DNA of 64,000 nucleotides from Pseudomicrostroma phylloplanum (Eukaryota; Basidiomycota; Exobasidiomycetes; Microstromatales), in the NCBI GenBank assembly GCA_039545275.1, contig BCHS01000004.1, forward strand, positions 423,423 to 487,422, in the 5' to 3' direction. Below the pieces are notes generated by a model that did not search any database, was not told the origin of the DNA, and saw only the letters and a program-made list of their open reading frames with translations. The position numbers were made by a program, and so were the translations under genes. Below, one piece after another: positions 33,501 to 44,791 of this stretch (position 1 is its first letter; the number at the start of each line of letters is the position of its first letter).

Positions 33501-34405
33501 ACCCAAAGTTGCTGCAACTTCTGAGGTCCTTTCCTCCCGGCTCGGACACGCTGGCACTGAGCGTCTTTACCATCATGGCTGAGAAGGGAAGGACGCAGGC
33601 ACTCGTGTCGGCTGTCAAAGAGGTGATCAACGAGCGTGAGGTTGATCCACACTTCTTGATCCCGATGCTCCCTACTCTGACCAAGGCAGAGATCCTGAAG
33701 CATCTTCCACGAGCAGTCACCATCCTCAACAGTAAGACGGCCGAAGATCGTGAGCAACTCAAGTCCCTCTTTGCCTCCATCGTTACGAAACCAGCCCAGG
33801 GCTTTGGAAGCGTATCGACCAATCTGCCTCGTGTGCGGGACTCAGAGATGCTGACCCCAGTGGAATTGATGGGTCTGCTACACTCTGCCGAAAAGGAGAT
33901 TGGCTTGAAGACGACGGTAGATGCTATCCGTATCTGCTTCTCGATGGCGGACATCTTCCGCTCGGAAGTCTTGGCGGCGGCTTTGAATCAGCTCATCGAG
34001 GAGCAGGATCTGCCAGTCCTATTCATGAGGACGACAATCATGGCCGTCTCTAGCTACAAATCGCTAGCCGGGTATGTGAGCAGCAACCTGCTCTCTCGAC
34101 TGATCGTTAAGAAGATTTGGCAGAACAAGCTGCTCTGGGACGGATTCATCTTGTGTGTGGAGCAGACTGCTCCCGGGTCTTTTGCTGCTCTGCTGCAACT
34201 GCCGCAGGAGCAATTGGTGGATGTGATTCAGCGGAAGCCAGCTCTGAAGGATGGACTGCGGGCGCATCTGGAAAAGAAGGTTGGTAACAACAAGACAAAG
34301 CTGGCTGCGTACATGGAACTGTTGGACGGTGCTGGAGGTTCGGGTGGATCGGCCACCCCGGTCTCCACGCCGGGTACACCTCAACATGTATCCGCGAATT
34401 CGTAG
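30595..34405 (+). CDS. PTA1: symplekin/Pta1, cleavage and polyadenylation scaffold
   Basis: Exons are 30595-30865, 30966-31080, 31163-31444 and 31537-34405 (1178 residues). The N-terminal HEAT-like region reads LVSLVPRSSPSVKTWIAEVL, then after intron 1 ALLIFLRDPQQQEAKIAIQVF and FASVYAFLFRH. The middle has KQGRGFTQIILEAFTSW and HYHRMGMPEHALRIRGALE, then a disordered charged segment (residues about 290-470). The C-terminal symplekin domain (about 990-1150) has TTIMAVSSYKSLAGYVSSNL, LLSRLIVKKIWQNKLLWDGF and LLQLPQEQLVDVIQRKPAL. Symplekin scaffolds the mRNA 3'-end processing machinery and binds the Ssu72 phosphatase. Intron phases all agree. Confidence 0.92.
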
Positions 34406-35090
34406 CGAGGGAGTGGTACTGACAAGGGGCACATCGGAAGCGGGTAGTCGTTTGCTGCAATGCAATGCATGTACTATTACTTTACACAACACATTGAGGA
34501 GGTCTGTGCAATTGTCGGGTCTGAAACGTGACGTGACGCGCCGCGTGTAAAGGGGGGAGGGGAAACTCTGGTCGCGGGGCTACTTCGTGATCTTCCGGTT
34601 ACTGCTCAGTCTGACACCTGCTCGGTCATCAGCTCTGGGCAAAGTAAGACAGGGCGATCGAGGGCAGCACATTCGAGTGTGTGCATCGGCGATGACGGGA
34701 TCCAGCTCCCGCCGCCACTGGAATGAGGACCTGACGAGACGCGACTTACTTGCAGCGAAGCAGGGGGACAGAGGGTGGGATGCACGATGCACGGCGGCGA
34801 GGAAGTTGAGGAGGCGACTGGAATCCCAGTCGCGCCTCGCGACACGCACACGCTCATCTCGCAAAGGGGCGCGGCGCGCACGCTCATTTTCCACGCCACG
34901 CCTGGCCGGGCGTAGGCTTAAGTGGAAGGAAACACCAGAATCCAACCACCTTCCTTCCCATCCTTACCTACCACACCTCCTCCTACCATCATTGCATTGC
35001 TCCCTTCCCCTCCCCACACTCTTCTGCACTTGACGATCACCATTGACGACAGCACCACACTTTAGCATATAGACTCACAGCATCCCCGCG
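34406..35090. promoter_or_regulatory. PTA1-RNR1 spacer with possible MCB-like sites
   Basis: This 685-base spacer holds the RNR1 promoter. GACGCG cores, the centre of the MBF-bound MCB element that drives S-phase genes in fungi, occur at about 34,535 and 34,738. That fits a ribonucleotide reductase gene but the motif is short and the DNA GC rich, so the call is tentative. No gene is seen. Confidence 0.35.
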
Positions 35091-38000
35091 ATGTACGTCT
35101 ACAAGAGAGATGGCAGGAAGGAGACGGTACGTCGCGCTGAGTCGCTGCAGCCACCCCGTCCAGGTCACTGACCATCCCGCCTGCTTCCACACGTGCACTC
35201 TCCTCATTGATCAGATCCGGTTCGACAAGGGTGAGCATCCCTACCTTGTCTGGCTTTCGCCACTGCTGAGCGCGACCAGACTGCTCACACGACGACTTCC
35301 ACTTCCTTTCCCACGCGTGTCCAGTCACTGCCCGTATCGGCAAGCTTTGCTACGGACTCGACACAAATGTGAATACTGAAGGTGTATAAAGTAAAGCTCG
35401 TTTCACGGTGCTAACGCCTGCCTCGTCTGCTCATGCGCTACCCTTAGTACGTGGACCATTACGAAGTAGCAAAGAAGGTGAGTAAGAGACGCGACACGGC
35501 GAGGCGTGTCAGAGGGAGCAACTCGCCACCCGCGAATTTCTAGCTAACACGATTCGATCCGCACTCTTTTAAACCCTTTTCCGTCCCCTCCCAGGTCATC
35601 GATGGTATCTACGCTGGCGTGACCACTGTCGAGCTCGACAACCTTGCAGCAGAGACGGCCGCCTACAAGACCACCACTCACCCAGACTACGCAGTGCTCG
35701 CAGCCCGAATTGCCATTTCCAACCTGCACAAGGAGACAAGGAAAACCTTCAGTGCCGTAATCACCGACCTCTACGAGTATGGTGAGTCATTGGGGACGGA
35801 AGCGAATCTTTCAGCGTCGGATGACCGTCCGGGGACGGGAAGGCTGAGCAGTCTCTCTACGCGCATCTTCCCCCTCAGTCAACCCAAAGAACGGCAAGCA
35901 CTCGCCAATGATCTCACAAGGCACCTATGAGTCGATTATGAAGAACAAGGAGCAGTTGGACGGAGCCATCATCTACGAGCGAGACTTCCATTACGTGAGT
36001 CCTAGCAACCTGCTGTGACGCGCCCATTTACGCGTCTGCTGACCCACACCATTTCCGTCGCGTCTCCACCCCGCCACCCACAGAACTTCTTTGGTTTCAA
36101 GACCCTCGAGAGGTCGTACCTGCTGAGGATCAATGGACGGGTAGCAGAGCGACCACAGCACATGCTGATGCGTGTCGCTGTCGGTATTCACGGCGATGAT
36201 GTCGAGTCCGCCATCGAGACCTACAACTTGATGTCCGAGAAGACCTTTACCCACGCTTCGCCTACGCTCTTCAACTCGGGCACACCCAACCCACAACTTT
36301 CGTCGTGCTTCTTGGTCTGCATGAAGGACGACTCTATCGAGGGAATCTACGACACTCTGAAGACGTGTGCCATGATCTCCAAGACGGCCGGAGGTATCGG
36401 TCTCAACATCCACAACATCCGAGCTACCGGATCATACATCGCAGGAACCAACGGTGTCTCCAACGGTATCGTACCCATGCTGCGAGTGTACAACAACACT
36501 GCTCGCTACGTCGACCAGGGAGGCAACAAGCGTCCCGGTGCATTTGCCATCTACATTGAGCCCTGGCACTCGGACATCTTTGAGTTCCTGGACCTGCGCA
36601 AGAACCACGGAAAGGAGGAGGTCCGAGCTCGTGAGCTCTTCTACGCCCTCTGGATTCCTGACCTGTTCATGAAGCGTGTGGAACAGAATGGCGACTGGTC
36701 CCTCATGTGCCCAGCCGAGTGCCCAGGTCTGGCTGAGGTGTACGGAGAGGAGTTCGAAGCCCTCTACGAGAGCTACGAGAAGCAGGGCAAGGCCAAGAGG
36801 ACGATCAAGGCTCAGAAGCTGTGGTACGCTGTCCTCGAGGCTCAGACCGAGACCGGTAACCCCTTTATGCTGTACAAGGATGCCGCCAACCGCAAGAGCA
36901 ACCAGAAGAACCTCGGCACGATCAAGAGCTCCAACCTTTGCACTGAGATCATCGAGTACTCTGCACCTGATGAGGTAGCCGTCTGCAACTTGGCCTCGAT
37001 CGCCCTCCCTGCCTTCATCGACGCTACCACCAAGGTGTACGACTTTAAACGACTGCACGCCGTTGCCAAGGTCATCTGCAAGAACCTGAACAAGATCATC
37101 GATGTCAACTACTACCCGGTGCCCGAGGCCAAGAAGTCCAACTTCCGACACAGGCCCATCGGTATCGGAATCCAGGGTCTTGCCGATGCTTTCATGATCA
37201 TGGGCTTCCCCTTTGATTCTGCCGAGGCCAAGAAGCTGAATGTGCAGATTTTCGAGACCATCTACCACGCCGCACTCGAGCGATCGTGCGAGCTCGCTGA
37301 GAGGGACGGCGCTTACGAGACCTACGAGGGCTCTCCAGCATCGCGAGGTGAGCTGCAATACGACATGTGGGGCGTTACCCCCTCGGACCTCTGGGACTGG
37401 GCTGAGCTGAAGGAGAAGATTGCCAAGCACGGTCTGCGCAACTCGCTCCTCCTGGCACCCATGCCTACCGCCTCGACGTCTCAGATCCTGGGCTTCAACG
37501 AGTGCTTCGAGCCCTACACTTCCAACATCTACACGCGCCGTGTGCTTGCTGGAGAGTTCCAGGTGGTGAACCCATGGCTGCTGCGTGAACTGGTCGAGCA
37601 AGGTCTGTGGAACGACACCATGAAGAACCGCATCATCGCACACGGTGGATCGGTTCAGAACGTGCCCGGCATCCCCGATAGGATCAAGAAGCTCTACAAG
37701 ACTGTCTGGGAGATTTCGCAGAAGACCATCATCGACATGGCTGCCGACCGTGGTGCCTTTATCTGTCAATCACAGTCGCTCAACATCCACCTTTCGGCTC
37801 CCACCTTTGGTCAGCTGACCTCGATGCACTTCTACGGCTGGAAGCGAGGACTCAAGACTGGTATCTACTACCTGCGTACCCGACCTGCTGCCAACGCCAT
37901 TCAGTTCACCGTCTCTGCCGAGGAGCAAGCCATGGCAAAGGAAGCCTCTCGAAAGGCTTCTGCGAAGAAGCAGATCAACGGCAGCGGCACTGCTACACCA

Positions 38001-38453
38001 GAGATTGCCGTCATTGGCAACGGTGCCAATGCCACACCGGTCACTGCTGCTCAGGTGAATGGCAGCCTCGCAGACGGTGTCGGCCGTCTGGGTGTTGATG
38101 GCACTGTGACTCGCGATGGACCTGGCATTGTCAAGGGCTCCGTCTCGCCCTTTGCTCCTGCCAGTCCCGCCGTGAGCTCGAGCGAGTCCGAGGGTGATGT
38201 ATCTGGCGACAAGCTGCGACTGCCAGCAGCTACGCCCGCCTCGGAGGAAGAGGAGAAGGTTGCCATTGCCAAGGCCAAGGCTCTTGCCCAGGTCGAAGCA
38301 ACCAAGACGGCTGCCCTGGAGTCTACAAAGGGCGCACAGGTGGACGAGGGCTTCGCTGCCGCCTTGGAGCGACAAAAGCAGAGGCAACAGCAGGCCGAGG
38401 TGCTGGCTTGCTCCCTCGAGAACAAGGATGCTTGCATCGCTTGTGGCTCGTAG
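35091..38453 (+). CDS. RNR1: ribonucleotide reductase large subunit
   Basis: Seven exons: 35091-35126, 35215-35230, 35325-35368, 35448-35477, 35595-35781, 35879-35994 and 36084-38453 (932 residues). The protein starts [12 protein letters not shown], with the ATP-cone. Catalytic features: [14 protein letters not shown] (active-site Cys), NLCTEIIE (Asn, thiyl Cys and Glu), and the C-terminal CIACGS Cys pair that re-reduces the site. Class Ia RNR makes dNTPs and needs a small subunit, not in this window. After the catalytic core (about residue 745) there is a long Ala/Ser/Glu-rich linker before the Cys tail. Four of the first exons are 16-44 bases. The exon 3 donor must be AAT|GTGAAT, since only this gives [14 protein letters not shown] in frame. 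Confidence 0.97.
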
Positions 38454-39657
38454 GCCGCCCGCATCTGTGCTGTCCTAGTCTCGACTCTCGCCCGCTGTCC
38501 GTTTTGTCTCTTGGTCCCCTGCCTCGTTTCTTCTGTCGTTACCCTGGCTCCATGCTCTCGTGTTCCTATGTCCTGTGTCTAGCACCTACCTTGTTGGCTT
38601 CCGTCTCATATCGCCTGTGTCGCGTTCGAGGGTGCTCTTTCCTCCCCTCTGACGACTGTATTCAATGCCATGCCATCATAAGTCTTTCTTGACTGTTTGT
38701 GCTTGCCCGTCTGCCACACTGCCCGGTTCCTGACATCTGCCTCTACCGTGTCAAACGTCGATGGTGAGAGAATCTGCCAATGGATCTTGTAAGTACGGCA
38801 GGCAAAGTCAGGTCAAGCCGATCGCACCAAGGTGCAGAGTAGCCTTGTCGCTGAGCTTGGACAGGGTCGCGGGTGACATGCCCCCCGCACAGTCGCTGTC
38901 GGTTGAATTCTAGTGACTGACCTGGTCGCGAGATTGTCGCGCGATGCAGGGTCGAGGCAGAGGCGCACAGAGCTGATAGGCTTCCATCGGGCAAAGAGGC
39001 GCCAGGGGGCCATCAGAGCAGAGGGTTGGCGAAGGTGGGTGGGTGGCCCCGCGTCTGAGGACCAAAAGATCACCTCGACGGAATGTCGAGAGCGTCGCGA
39101 GGCAGAGCCTGGAGACAGTGACAGTGTGCCGCCGCCGCGGGTGTCCTCGCGTGCTGCTGCAGCCACGGCCGTGCGGGGCGGCGGGTGTTTGGGTCCAACA
39201 CCCACACTTGTCCATACTCCGCTCATCATTCCTCGCCCTCAGACGACAGACGACAGACTCCCTTCAGCATCCAATCATTTCCCCTCGTCGAAGCTTTCGC
39301 TCACCATCATCACACCCTCAACTTGTGCTTTTGTCTACATACCAGTCTCACCGCCCGTGCGAGTATCGCCTACCTCTCCCCAATACATATCCACGCTCCG
39401 TCTCTTCCTCCTCTACAGGCAACAAGCGAGCGAAACACTCGACCCGTAATTGCTCGCGGCTCGTTTATAGCCACACCGTCATCGCCCACAACATCAGCCT
39501 GGCAAACCCCAAAGTCCTCGACCCATTCATCTCCGTTGTTGTGTGCTTACGTCTTCAATCGCTTGGCATCTGTACCATTGGACGCATAGCAGCATCCACA
39601 CACACACACACACACCACACGCGCACACGCTCAAGCCCCCTTCACCGCGGTCCCAAA
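38454..39657. other. intergenic, long 5' leader of the next gene, CA repeat
   Basis: About 1.2 kb. The next gene's frame is open upstream to 39043, but that extension has no recognisable features and is Ser/Arg/Pro rich, so I treat it as leader. A short (CA)n run lies at about 39,597-39,616, just before the start codon. Confidence 0.45.
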
Positions 39658-41967
39658 ATGGTGTCCGTGTCTCGTCCTACTCCAAAAACACGTCGGTCAC
39701 TCTTCTCCTTGAAGAAGGTGGCAGCCAGTCAGGCTTCCCACGGCGAGGGCAGCAGAGGGTCTCCAGCGGCCACTGCATCCGAGACTACTAAAGCTGCCGC
39801 TTCCAGCTCCCGGCCGCCCTTGGTCACACAAGGCTCAAACTCATCTTGGATCGAAGACTCTTCGCCTCCCGCGTCGCCGCCTTCTTCGCCCAAGTCGAGG
39901 GAGAAGAGCCAACACAGAGCCCAGATGTCCTCTTCGCCTGCTCCAGCCTCTGGTGCTTTCAAGTTCCCAGCACCACGGACCAGCCGAGTCGTGGACGCCG
40001 TCCAGTCACCCACCAAGGCAACCTTGACCACAGGCTCATCCCCTAGTCGACCTCGCTCGCGTAGCTCACCAGGAGATCGTACCCTGGCACGTCTCGACAA
40101 GCACAGCAAGAATCGCTCTCACTTTAGCATTCCGGATGTCATGGTCACTGCCGCCGAAGAGGACGGAGAGGAAGTCTACTTTGAAGTCGAGGTGCCGGCT
40201 GATGACAGGAGGATGAAGCTGCACACGGATACGGTAGCGGCGGATGGCGTGGCCAATCAGAGCGAGGGTCCTGACGTCGAGCAACAATCCCGCAAGTCGT
40301 TGGGCGGGAAGATGATGCCCTTTTTGCGACGAGAGTCTTCCGAGAGGGATGAGATAAGGGGTGCCGCGGTTGCTACTTCCCAGGCCTCGACTGGCTCAGC
40401 TTCTCGCGCACCCAAGAAGGCCATCTCGGGCATCTTTGGCAAAAAGGAGAAGAAGGTTGAAGCACCGGCACTTCCGGCTGCTAGCACACCTGCAGAGGCA
40501 AGTGTACCGAGGAGCAACTCGCCCTATGGTCACTCTGGCTCTGCATTCGACTCGTCGGGATCTCTGCCGCTATTGTCTTCCAAGGACTTGCTGCCTTCAT
40601 CGTCGACTTCTAGCCACTTTCCTCGTACACCGCCAGCTACTGAGAGCACATTCCCAGAAGGCATCTCGGGTAAAAAGGGCGCGTCGGGAGTACCTGCAGT
40701 CTCGAGTGTAGCCACAGCGGCCACCAAGAAGCAGCGCAAGGCGAACCAAAAGGAGGAGCTAGCTCTGATGAAGGAACTGGCCAAGATTGACAAGATGGTC
40801 CGCGAGCACGACGCCAGGGCGAAGAAGGAGGCAGCCGCCGCGACCGCCACCGTCGCCACCGCCAAGACGCCCTCGAGGATGATGACCATCTTTGCGGCAA
40901 GGAAGAAGGGATCGGCGCCTGCGAGGAAGGTCAGCGTGGTCAAGCGGAGCGCTAGTATTGCCGGACGCGAGCGCAGAGCGAGCGCACAGCACAGCAACAA
41001 GGCTGATACGTCGGCATCGACGACCAAGGCTCCCGCTGCCACGCACGGTAGCACTTCTGCTGCCCCTCTTCCAGCAGTCGTACAACCTGCTCGTAGCTCT
41101 CTTGACGGAGGCGAGCGCAGCGACGACAGTGACGAGCGTGCGTCCTTTTCTCCCGTCGAGTGGTCTGCGGATCTCCCCGCGGTGGCATTGAGCAGTCTGG
41201 CAGGAAAGTCGGGCATGCGGTTCCCCGACGAGACGCTCGACTTTACCCTCTCCTCGGACAGTGAGCTCCCCGTGGGCGTCACGCTGCCGAGGGAGGACTC
41301 GGCGGTGATGCCCCTTGCAGCGGTCGTCAATGATGGCATTGGCGAGGGGGNAGACGATGATGAGGTGGAGGGAGCTGGAGAGCAGAAAGGGGAGGGAGAG
41401 AAGGGAGAGGAGCTGGCAAGCGTCTCTCCTTCATCGACTTGGAGTGAAGAACTCTGGGTAGTGGACAGCGAGGAGCCGCGCCAGGAGAGCCCAGTCAAAA
41501 GCGTATCAGATACACAAGAAGCGGGACCGAGTTCAGCTCCGCCGCCCGTACCTCTGGCCAGGCAAGCATCACCTCCTAGCACGTCCTCTACGATCCCCTC
41601 GCGCCCTCCTCGCCGGCAGAACTCTGCGCCCGTCGGCGACGCTAGCGCTAGCGCCAACGCCAGCCGTCCTATGCCGCTCCAGTCCGTCTCCACCAACAAG
41701 CTGCCTGGTTTTTCAAGCGCCAGCGCCGGCGCCGGCTCAACGATGAGCTTCAAGCCGGGCCAGATTATACCCGATACCCTACCGAGCGCCTCGGGCACTC
41801 GATGTGACTCGCCTTCGCTGAGGTATGCGAGTCAGATGGCGAATGGAAGTGGAAACGTGAATGGGGGCGGGAATGGGGATGGGTCTGAGAAGTTCAAGCC
41901 GTTTAGGGCGGCTATGATGAGCGTGGGGCCTTCGGTGCTGCCTGGTTCAGCGGGGCAGCGCATGTGA
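39658..41967 (+). CDS. low-complexity fungal protein, unknown function
   Basis: 769 codons with no intron. The start MVSVSRPTPKTRRSLFSLKK has a good context (AAAATGG) and begins the basic N-terminus. The protein is Ser/Ala/Pro/Lys rich and mostly disordered, with one strongly charged predicted coiled coil at about residues 360-400 (KKQRKANQKEELALMKELAK, then IDKMVREHDARAKKEAA). Short basic Ser-rich patches recur (RRSLFSLKK, RKVSVVKRSAS) and could be kinase targets; that is composition-based only. No enzymatic domain was recognised. One ambiguous base (N) lies at 41,351. A 422-codon antisense frame is a shadow. Confidence 0.65.
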   Translation: MVSVSRPTPKTRRSLFSLKKVAASQASHGEGSRGSPAATASETTKAAASSSRPPLVTQGSNSSWIEDSSPPASPPSSPKSREKSQHRAQMSSSPAPASGAFKFPAPRTSRVVDAVQSPTKATLTTGSSPSRPRSRSSPGDRTLARLDKHSKNRSHFSIPDVMVTAAEEDGEEVYFEVEVPADDRRMKLHTDTVAADGVANQSEGPDVEQQSRKSLGGKMMPFLRRESSERDEIRGAAVATSQASTGSASRAPKKAISGIFGKKEKKVEAPALPAASTPAEASVPRSNSPYGHSGSAFDSSGSLPLLSSKDLLPSSSTSSHFPRTPPATESTFPEGISGKKGASGVPAVSSVATAATKKQRKANQKEELALMKELAKIDKMVREHDARAKKEAAAATATVATAKTPSRMMTIFAARKKGSAPARKVSVVKRSASIAGRERRASAQHSNKADTSASTTKAPAATHGSTSAAPLPAVVQPARSSLDGGERSDDSDERASFSPVEWSADLPAVALSSLAGKSGMRFPDETLDFTLSSDSELPVGVTLPREDSAVMPLAAVVNDGIGEGXDDDEVEGAGEQKGEGEKGEELASVSPSSTWSEELWVVDSEEPRQESPVKSVSDTQEAGPSSAPPPVPLARQASPPSTSSTIPSRPPRRQNSAPVGDASASANASRPMPLQSVSTNKLPGFSSASAGAGSTMSFKPGQIIPDTLPSASGTRCDSPSLRYASQMANGSGNVNGGGNGDGSEKFKPFRAAMMSVGPSVLPGSAGQRM

Positions 41968-42561
41968 AGAGAGAAGAGGGAGGGCTGCAAGATCTGTTTC
42001 TCGCTCATCTTCAGCCCTCGAGCCTGCCCGCCTTCTGCATTCTTGGGTGGTGTTGTACAACAGATTCGCTTTCAGTGTACCTATGCCATTATTGTCGTTC
42101 CTTGTGCCCTCTGAGCCACCGTGGCGATTACTTGCTTGCATCCCCTCGTACGCTCACTGCGTGTCGTTCTCCATGCTCCCCGTGACACAAACTCGGAACG
42201 GAACCTCACCTTCCCTTCCGGATGTCGGGCCCACCCGCCCGACCCCCCTTTTTCACAACAGCGCGGCGTGCGGGGGGAGTGGCGTGGCGCGGCGCCCCTC
42301 CTTGGCTTCGGGGTCCGGGGAAACCGGTAGAAGTGGAGAGAGGGAGAGAGAGCCGGCCGGATGCGAGCGCGTGCGGGTGCGGGTGCGGGTGCGGGTGCGG
42401 GTTTTGCGGGAGAGTGCTGGCTCGCAGCACGAGTTGTTTGCCGGATATTATCTACCTTACCATATACCATTGCGATTCTAACGCAAGTGTTCTTTAGCTA
42501 CACAACAACGCACACGTCACTCGCAGATACACACACATACACATACATTTCATTAAACAAC
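41968..42561. other. spacer upstream of the thiolase gene
   Basis: The 594 bases hold the 3' region of the low-complexity gene and the thiolase promoter. It contains a GTGCGG hexamer array and, near 42,525-42,555, a CACACATACACATACATTT stretch just before the start codon. No gene seen. Confidence 0.45.
42371..42400 (+). repeat. (GTGCGG)5 hexamer array
   Basis: Five perfect tandem copies of GTGCGG, about 160 bases upstream of the thiolase start codon. On the transcript strand this is G rich with regular spacing. Confidence 0.85.
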
Positions 42562-44334
42562 ATGGCAGCTCAGAAGCAAGGAAAGCAGGCGATCCTGGAG
42601 AAGAACGACAGTGATGGTGAGTAGAGTAGCCAGCCACCCGGCCATTCCGGCTCAGCACCGGTGTAGCGCCACCGATGCTCAGCTCAACTCATACTCACAC
42701 CCTCACTCTCTCTCTCTCATTTGTCGGCACTTCCAGTCGTCATTGTCTCTGCTCTTCGATCGCCCATCACCCGCGCCAAGAAGGGTGGACTGGCCCAGTG
42801 CTGTCCCGAGGAGATGCTGGGAAACGTCTTCAAGGGGGTCATTGCGCAGAGCAAGATTGATCCGGCCTTGGTTCAGGTGAGTGGCCGGTTTTGCAGGCGT
42901 GCAGGTGGTCAGTCAGCCTGAAGGGGAGGAAAGGTGCAGGTGTAGACGGGAAGTTGGCGATTTCTGCCTGACTTGTTCAACCTTGTTCGACGCCGGCTGG
43001 GTGCGGCAATGCTGTTTTTGTGGAGCAATCGGGTGCATTGCGATTCCGTGGCCCCTCGAGTGCGCTGCTTTGACGAGCCGAGGTTTCCTGGGCTTGCATT
43101 ATCGACTGTCATGCTGACTCGCGCTTCCGTCTTACGCGCCTACAAAGGACATTGCCGTCGGCAACGTTCTGCCTCCCGGTGGAGGTGCCACTGTGGCCCG
43201 AATGGCCGCTCTCTGGGCTGGCTTCCCCAGCAGCACTGCCGTCAACACCCTCAACAGGCAATGTTCTTCCGGTCTGGCCACCATCAACCAGATTGCCAAT
43301 GAGATTGCCCTTGGTCAAATCGACATTGGTATCGGTGAGTGAGAGGAGGGAGAGCGCCTGTGGGAACAGGCGGAATTCTGACATGTTCTCGTATTCTCTG
43401 CTCCCCCCGCGCAGGTGCCGGTGTTGAGTCGATGACGCAAAACTACGGAGCTGGTGTCATGCCCGAGAAGATGTCGGATGCCGTCATGGAGAACGAAGAG
43501 GCAGCCGACTGTCTCCTGCCCATGGGTATCACTTCCGAGAATGTTGCCAAGAAGTACAATGTTGACCGCAAGAAGCAGGACGCCTTTGCCGCCAACTCGT
43601 ACGCCAAGGCCGTCAAGGCTCAAAAGGAGGGTCACTTCAAGAGCGAAATTGTCCCCATTACCTACGAGGACGATGAGGGCAACAAGCGCACCATTGAGAT
43701 CGACGATGGTATCCGAGAGGGTGTCACTGCCGAGTCTCTGGCCAAGCTGAAGCCAGCCTTTGACAAGGACGGCTTCACCACTGCTGGAAACGCCTCGCAG
43801 GTTTCCGACGGAGCCGCCGCCGTGCTCCTCGCGCGTAGATCCGTAGCAAAGAAGCTCGGCCTCCCCATCATCGGCAAGTACGTGACTGGCGCCGTCGTAG
43901 GTGTACCCCCCAACATCATGGGCATTGGACCTGCCTATGCCATTCCCAGGGTCCTAGAGCTCACCGGCCTCAGCAAGGATGACGTCGACGTCTGGGAGAT
44001 CAATGAGGCCTTTGCGTCCCAGGCAGTCTACTCCATCGAGCACCTTGGTATTGACTTTGCCAAAGTCAACCAAAACGGCGGTGCCATCGCTTTCGGACAT
44101 CCCTTGGGCTGTACCGGCTCGCGAGCGACGTCTACTGGGCTTGCGATTGCCAAGCGTACGGGCGGCAAGATCCTCTGTGTTTCGATGTGCATCGGTACAG
44201 GTGAGTCATATTGCAGCTAGTCCTGCTTCAGCCTGGCGTCGTGAAGCGAGGACTTTTGTACTGACAAAGCTACGTCTCCTTGTCTCTCTCACACAGGTAT
44301 GGGCATGGCAGGTATCATGGTGAACGAGCAGTAG
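42562..44334 (+). CDS. 3-ketoacyl-CoA/acetyl-CoA thiolase
   Basis: Exons are 42562-42616, 42737-42876, 43148-43334, 43415-44200 and 44297-44334 (401 residues, normal thiolase length). Catalytic features: NRQCSSG with the acyl-accepting Cys at about 104, GGAIAFGHPLGCTGSR with the catalytic His, and a second Cys in CVSMCIGTGMGMAGI split by the last intron. VVIVSALRSPITRAKKGGL and MTQNYGAG resemble the fungal peroxisomal Pot1/Fox3 type used in beta-oxidation. However, no PTS2 (R/K-L-x5-H-L) is evident in the first 25 residues and the C-terminus (MVNEQ) is not PTS1, so location is unclear. Intron 2 is unusually long here (271 bases). Confidence 0.92.
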
Positions 44335-44791
44335 AGGTCATATCGACGATGTAGAGCCGGGCGACGCGTCTTGGTGCTGCAGAGGCATAAGGCGCTAGTC
44401 CCGCTGCATACTCAATTTCAGGAGATTGTCAGTCATATCGGAATGAGTGATGATTGATATGAGATCGTTCGCCTTTAGCAGTGAAGTATCTCTTGAGAAC
44501 AGTGCCTTCCCAAAGGTTTGCGGCTTCTGCTGTTTGATCCACCCTCCTACGCGGGGTAGGCTAGCAGGTCCGTTCCGTGGCGTGTCGGCCAGCCCGGCCC
44601 GTGCGCGACGGAAGTGGAAACGCGTGCAGTGCGCGCTACATCTTGACCCTTTGCAATTAAGCGCCGTCTTTGCTCCTCATCACACTGCGTATCACATCCC
44701 TTCGCCCTCGTCTCACCTACATAGAATACGCTCCCTGACTGCATGCTCAGCTTTCTCCTCCAGCGATCCAGCAATCGCTCCAGCTGCCTCG
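44335..44791. other. intergenic, no gene seen
   Basis: About 460 bases after the thiolase. No RNA gene or motif recognised; pyrimidine-rich stretches near 44,690-44,770 could be a promoter of the small spliced frame that follows. Confidence 0.35.

Noticed and set aside
36432..37769. 445-codon open frame antisense to RNR1
   Set aside because: It mirrors the highly biased codon use of RNR1 on the other strand, is Val/Leu/Gly rich and has no motif.
39043..39657. upstream extension of the low-complexity gene's frame
   Set aside because: Open by chance; contains CA repeats and no conserved features, while ATG 39,658 has a better context.
40530..41798. 422-codon antisense frame over the low-complexity gene
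   Set aside because: GC-rich, low-complexity shadow; Ser/Ala runs mirror those on the plus strand.
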